DNA of 64,000 nt from Bin18 sp965242795. GTDB taxonomy: Bacteria > Desulfobacterota > Binatia > Bin18. Below the pieces are notes generated by a model. That model was not told the origin of the DNA and did not search any database. It saw only the letters and a list, made by a program, of their open reading frames with translations. A program made the translations under genes and the position numbers. Location: assembly GCA_965242795.1 (NCBI GenBank), contig OZ251505.1, forward strand, positions 2,294,001 to 2,358,000, in the 5' to 3' direction. Each line of letters begins with the position of its first letter. Position 1 is the first letter of the stretch. Shown here one piece after another: positions 60,936-64,000 of the stretch.

Positions 60936-61029
60936 CTGTGCGGCTGACTCGATCTGATGGTCCCCGCTATAGACACCAACCCCGGCTGTGGATAATCCAT
61001 CCTGAATGACTGCCGGTACGAAGGACCCT

Positions 61030-61710
61030 ATGTCTCCGCTGACCCTCGTGATCGCCAACAAGAACTACTCGTCCTGGTCGCTGCGGGCGTGGCTGGCCAT
61101 GATCGAGGCGGGGATCCCGTTTACCGAACGTCAGGTGAAGTTCGATTCGGCCGACTGGGCCGCCAACATCGCGACCCTGTCGCCCACGCGACTGGTTCCC
61201 GTCCTCTGGGAAGGGAAGCCCGGCGAAGGCTTCGCCACCTTCGACACGATTTCCATCCTGGAACGCTTGTACGAACTGCACCCGGGCACCGCCCTCTGGC
61301 CGGCGGACGCGGCTGCCCGCGCGCGTGCCCGTTCTCTGGTGGCGGACTTTCATGCCGGCTACCACGCGCTCCGCAACGCCATGCCGATGAACATCCGCAG
61401 CCGTCATCCCGGCAAGGGCATGACGCCGGATGTCCGGCGCGACATCGACCGGCTCACCGTGCACTGGCGAGAGACATGGGCGCGATTCGGGGGTGACGGC
61501 CCGTTTCTGTTCGGTGCATGGTCAGCGGCAGATGCCTATTTCGCGCCAGTGGCTTCGCGGTTCGTCACCTACGAGGTGCAACTGGACGCGACCGCCCGCG
61601 CCTACCAGCAAACGCTGCTCACGACGCCTGGCATGAAGGCATGGACCGAGGCGGCGTTGCGGGAAACGGAATTCGTACCTATGGACGAACCGTACGCGAC
61701 CGCGCCTTGA
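61030..61710 (+). CDS. Glutathione S-transferase family protein
   Basis: AAGGA five bases before ATG 61030 makes this start likelier than 61006, giving 226 residues. The N-terminal thioredoxin-like domain has IANKNYSSWSLRAWLAM (the catalytic Tyr/Ser region) and LVPVLWEG... FATFDTISILERLYEL, the GSH-binding cis-Pro and Ser-Glu-type positions. The helical C-terminal domain has GPFLFGAWSAADAYFAPVAS. It resembles the YfcF/YghU-type bacterial GSTs. Substrate is unknown. Confidence 0.88.
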   Translation: MSPLTLVIANKNYSSWSLRAWLAMIEAGIPFTERQVKFDSADWAANIATLSPTRLVPVLWEGKPGEGFATFDTISILERLYELHPGTALWPADAAARARARSLVADFHAGYHALRNAMPMNIRSRHPGKGMTPDVRRDIDRLTVHWRETWARFGGDGPFLFGAWSAADAYFAPVASRFVTYEVQLDATARAYQQTLLTTPGMKAWTEAALRETEFVPMDEPYATAP

Positions 61711-61935
61711 CAGCCTGGTATGCACTTATCGAACAGCCGGCGTCCCCGGGCAGGAAGGAACCATGAACCCCTTCGTTGGGGAATGACGAAGAGAAACTGT
61801 CTTTGAGAAATAAAACGTCTGGAATATATCGACCGCCACAACCAGCAAGCAAACCTTCGGAGCAGGCGATGTGCTCCCTGAACGAGATGACAATAGCAAG
61901 GACAGTCATTCTGACGGGGAGAAAGGGAGCGACGA

Positions 61936-62061
61936 ATGACGGAAAAGGAAAAACATCTTACTCTAGGAGGACAATTAAAAGGGGACGTAAGAAAACGAAA
62001 TGAAGAATTGGATCTCCCTGCCGAACTTCATTGGGAACAGCAGCTTGGAGAAGGCCATTGA
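61936..62061 (+). CDS. Tiny hypothetical ORF of 41 residues
   Basis: From ATG 61936 the frame reads MTEKEKHLTLGGQLKGDVRK, then a Leu/Glu-rich tail ending GEGH. The region upstream (GGGAGCGACGA) may serve as a ribosome site. It is AT-richer than its surroundings and stands between a GST gene and the convergent MazEF pair. It could be a small protein or the remnant of a larger gene. I do not recognise it, and the rest of the 61711-62077 gap has no further gene. Confidence 0.35.
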   Translation: MTEKEKHLTLGGQLKGDVRKRNEELDLPAELHWEQQLGEGH

Positions 62062-62077
62062 CACGGCCGTCTTCGCC

Positions 62078-62437
62078 TTATGCCACGTCTTTCCGTTCCA
62101 GGAGTGTTCCGGCTTTCTGCAAAACCATATCAATAATCTCCATTGGAAGAGCGCATATTAACGCTGCATGCCGTGCCCGCCAATCCAGGTTTTTGATCTG
62201 ATCGGATAGAATGACGCCGGTGACATCCAGCCTGGAGGGAATAGCCACCTCGAAAGGATATCCCTTCACTTGATTGGTGATTGGACAGAAGATCGCCAAA
62301 CCGACTCTCCGATTGTAGGCTTCCGGTGAGAGCACGACCGCGGGTCTCCGCCCGGCTTGTTCGTGCCCGGCGTGGGGATCGAAGTTCAACCGCACCGCCT
62401 CGCCACGCTTCGGGACGTAACTCCTTGTCTCTACCAT
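62078..62437 (-). CDS. MazF/PemK-type toxin (endoribonuclease)
   Basis: The 119-residue product has the CcdB/PemK/MazF-fold pattern: VPKRGEAVRLNFDPHAGHEQ then AGRRPAVVLSPEAYN, AIFCPITNQVKGYPFEV, and VTGVILSDQIKNLDWRARHA. The conserved Arg (GRRPAVVLS) and Thr (ITNQ) of mRNA-interferase MazF are present. Its start overlaps the antitoxin stop by seven bases. Confidence 0.92.
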   Translation of the reverse strand: MVETRSYVPKRGEAVRLNFDPHAGHEQAGRRPAVVLSPEAYNRRVGLAIFCPITNQVKGYPFEVAIPSRLDVTGVILSDQIKNLDWRARHAALICALPMEIIDMVLQKAGTLLERKDVA

Positions 62438-62673
62438 GCTTCTCTTCCTACCGCGGGGCCGGTGTCGATCGCCTCATGTAGGTTTTCCTCTGTCCCCCCG
62501 GCCAACAGGTCGGAAAGCTTCAAGCTAGAGCGTTTCACCGGTGTGATGACCAACTCTCCGCCGCGCAGTGAGAGCCCTATGGGCGAGCGATTCGTCAGCC
62601 CAAGTTGGACGGCGAGAGGCTTGGGAATCCGTACGGCCAAACTGTTTCCCCATTTCTGTACGTGGGCTTCCAT
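62431..62673 (-). CDS. MazE-type antitoxin (AbrB/SpoVT fold)
   Basis: The 80-residue product starts MEAHVQKWGNSLAVRIPKPL, the AbrB-type swapped-hairpin DNA-binding domain (the KWGNSLAVRIP pattern typical of MazE). It has a C-terminal toxin-binding tail (KLSDLLAGGTEENLHEAIDT). AGAGGA precedes the ATG. The antitoxin comes first in the operon and probably represses it. Confidence 0.92.
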   Translation of the reverse strand: MEAHVQKWGNSLAVRIPKPLAVQLGLTNRSPIGLSLRGGELVITPVKRSSLKLSDLLAGGTEENLHEAIDTGPAVGREAW

Positions 62674-62701
62674 GTTTTTTCCTCTCTGAGTAGATACAAT
62701 G

Positions 62702-62731
62702 AAGATACTTAGGCGAATAAGAACCCGTCAA
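62702..62731 (-). promoter_or_regulatory. Candidate mazEF promoter
   Basis: On the minus strand TTGACG (62731-62726) and TATCTT (62707-62702) are 18 bases apart. A second GTATCT-like repeat lies 11 bases further on, so the region may also hold an operator for the antitoxin. Confidence 0.4.
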
Positions 62732-62804
62732 GCCCGGGGTTCGTCGCATTGTTGACGGACCGCCGACGGATATGCGACACACAGCCCGAACAGGAGGACG
62801 ACCC

Positions 62805-63758
62805 ATGCCGAAACACTTCTCGATGGACGACGTGAAGGCGCTCGCCGACAAGTACAAGAACTGGGGCCGGTGGGGCGACGACGATCAACTCGGGACGCTC
62901 AACTACATCACGCCGCAGAAGATCGTGGATGCGTCCGGCCTCGTCAAACAGGGCAAGGTTCTGTCCCTCGCCATTCCGTTCGACGACAACGGCCCGCAGA
63001 CCGGATCGTTCGGGCGCTTCAACCCGATCCACTTCATGCTCCAGGACGGCGGCGACGTGAGCATCGGCGCCCAGGACCACCTGCCCAACATCCAGTACAC
63101 CGACGACGCGGTGACCATGCCGCTGCAATGCGCCACGCAGTGGGACGCGCTCGCCCACATCCTGTACCGGGGCAAAATGTACAACGGGTACGAAGCGCAC
63201 CACGTCAACAGCACCGGCGCCAAGAAGAACGGTATGGAGAACGCCAAGGACAAGATCGTCTCACGCGGCGTCCTGCTCGACATCCCGCGCTACAAAGGCA
63301 AACAATGGCTCGACCCGGGCGAGGCCGTTTATCCCGAAGACCTGGACGGGGCCGCGGCAATGGGCAAGGTGTCGGTCGGGACGGGCGACATCGTGCTCGT
63401 GCGGACCGGCCAGATCGGCCAGGTGCGCGCCGATGGAAGTTGGGGCGAATACAGCGGCGGCTCGGCCCCGGGGCTGGGCGTCGATTGCGCCCACTGGATC
63501 TGCGAACACGAGATCGCCGGCTACGCCACGGACACGTGGGGCACCGAGGTGATCCCCAACGAGACGCCCGACATCTTTCAGCCCCTGCACATGATCCTGA
63601 TCGTGCACGCCGGGGTGCTGGTCGGCGAGATCTTCGACCTGGAGGGCTTGGCCGAGGATTGCGCGAACGACGGCGTGTACGAGTTCCTGTTCGTGGCGCC
63701 GCCGCTGCCGATCACCGGCGCCGTGGGCTCGCCGATCAATCCGCAGGCGATCAAATAA
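62805..63758 (+). CDS. Cyclase family (kynurenine formamidase-like) metal hydrolase
   Basis: AGGAGG just upstream supports the ATG at 62805, giving 317 residues. Family features are GRWGDDDQLGTLNYITPQKI and KQGKVLSLAIPFDDNGPQTG, with the metal-binding stretch LQCATQWDALAHILYRGKMY. YEAHHVNSTGAKKNGMENAK and LGVDCAHWICEHEIAGYATD follow. The branch resembles long bacterial cyclase-family proteins more than the 200-residue KynB. Substrate is unknown. It is followed 33 bases later by a gene cut by the window edge. Confidence 0.85.
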   Translation: MPKHFSMDDVKALADKYKNWGRWGDDDQLGTLNYITPQKIVDASGLVKQGKVLSLAIPFDDNGPQTGSFGRFNPIHFMLQDGGDVSIGAQDHLPNIQYTDDAVTMPLQCATQWDALAHILYRGKMYNGYEAHHVNSTGAKKNGMENAKDKIVSRGVLLDIPRYKGKQWLDPGEAVYPEDLDGAAAMGKVSVGTGDIVLVRTGQIGQVRADGSWGEYSGGSAPGLGVDCAHWICEHEIAGYATDTWGTEVIPNETPDIFQPLHMILIVHAGVLVGEIFDLEGLAEDCANDGVYEFLFVAPPLPITGAVGSPINPQAIK

Positions 63759-63791
63759 CCGCGCCACGGAGCACGGCCGGAAGGAGCCTCG

Positions 63792-64000
63792 ATGTCGGAC
63801 ACCGCCGACCTGCATTCCGCGCGCATCCAGAGCCCGGACGACCCGGTCGAGTTGCTGTACGAGCGCGGGGTGACGGACGGGCTGCCGGTCGTGCCGCCGA
63901 CCGAAGAGCGCGTCCGGCGGATGTTGGCCGCAACGAGCCGCGACCCGGACGAACTGATCGGCGAGATCGGGCCGAACTACGGCCGCGCCACGGTCGAGAA
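63792..64000 (+). CDS. Unrecognised protein, 5' end only
   Basis: AAGGAG lies eight bases before ATG 63792. The 69 codons visible read MSDTADLHSARIQSPDD, then LLYERGVTDGLPVVPPTEER and GEIGPNYGRATVE. The TDGLPVVPPTEE segment looks conserved, and I have a vague memory of such sequence near UGSC-type selenoproteins, but I would not name it. It is probably co-transcribed with the cyclase-family gene. The rest lies beyond the window. Confidence 0.7.
   Translation, partial: MSDTADLHSARIQSPDDPVELLYERGVTDGLPVVPPTEERVRRMLAATSRDPDELIGEIGPNYGRATVE

Noticed and set aside
60987..60995. Exact DnaA box TGTGGATAA
   Set aside because: A single box without neighbours or an AT-rich unwinding region; not enough to call an origin.

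Overview
The window reads as chromosomal DNA of a high-GC Gram-negative (diderm) bacterium. The diderm call rests on a PilQ secretin, a long YidC with a periplasmic domain, and lipoprotein and secreted signal peptides. The gene orders rpmH-rnpA-yidD-yidC-jag-mnmE-mnmG-rsmG-parA-parB and atpF'-F-H-A-G-D-C directly after parB, without the a and c subunits, recall deltaproteobacterial-grade lineages (Desulfobacterota and relatives). The phylum cannot be fixed from this window alone.

Layout. 0-10 kb (mostly + strand): the end of gyrB, gyrA, a small coiled-coil gene overlapping radC, ssb (-), a gamma-glutamyltransferase, a lipoprotein, an acyl-CoA (glutaryl-CoA type) dehydrogenase overlapping a lysine-methyltransferase-like gene, and nth. 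10.4-19.4 kb (accessory): an AAA ATPase behind iteron-like repeats, then a type III restriction-modification locus (mod, two unknown genes, a truncated nucleotidyltransferase, res), a ParDE-type toxin-antitoxin pair, a frameshifted zinc ribbon and a lone ABC ATPase. 19.9-37.5 kb (- strand): a DUF6122-like membrane gene, aroC, the F1Fo ATP synthase operon, parB-parA with two perfect parS sites, rsmG, mnmG, mnmE, jag, yidC, yidD, rnpA and rpmH. 37.9-46.3 kb: a secreted orphan, an ATPase plus DUF4276-like pair (candidate conflict system), gpsA, pgeF, rlmD-like, aroB and aroK. 46.3-47.5 kb: a gene-free stretch packed with inverted-repeat elements. 47.5-52.2 kb: pilMNOPQ (- strand). 52.3-56.6 kb: priA, def, fmt. 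57-60.9 kb: a small membrane protein, rnhA, a UvrD-like helicase with a C-terminal PD-(D/E)XK nuclease, and a decayed second copy of the rnhA 3' part. 61-64 kb: a GST-like gene, a tiny ORF, MazEF, a cyclase-family hydrolase and a truncated gene at the edge.

Almost every gap between operons carries short interspersed repeats. One family has terminal inverted repeats of the type GGGAATTACATACAAGAGG and an internal motif TTCGACAAGCTCAACGAACT. A second contains the palindrome TGGATTCCGGCTTTCGCCGG, and a third has the form TAGGGGCG...CGCCCCTA. They look like MITE-type elements. One lies at the point where a nucleotidyltransferase gene breaks off, and several sit between pilQ and aroK, genes that are contiguous in many bacteria.

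The points most worth a second look are rpmH nested inside the probable rnpA frame (a Thermus-like arrangement), the ATPase/iteron plus expanded type III R-M locus, the rnhA-helicase-nuclease unit bracketed by an rnhA duplication, the ATPase-DUF4276 pair, and the TIR-bearing repeat family. Functions are inferred by reading motifs; no database search was run.
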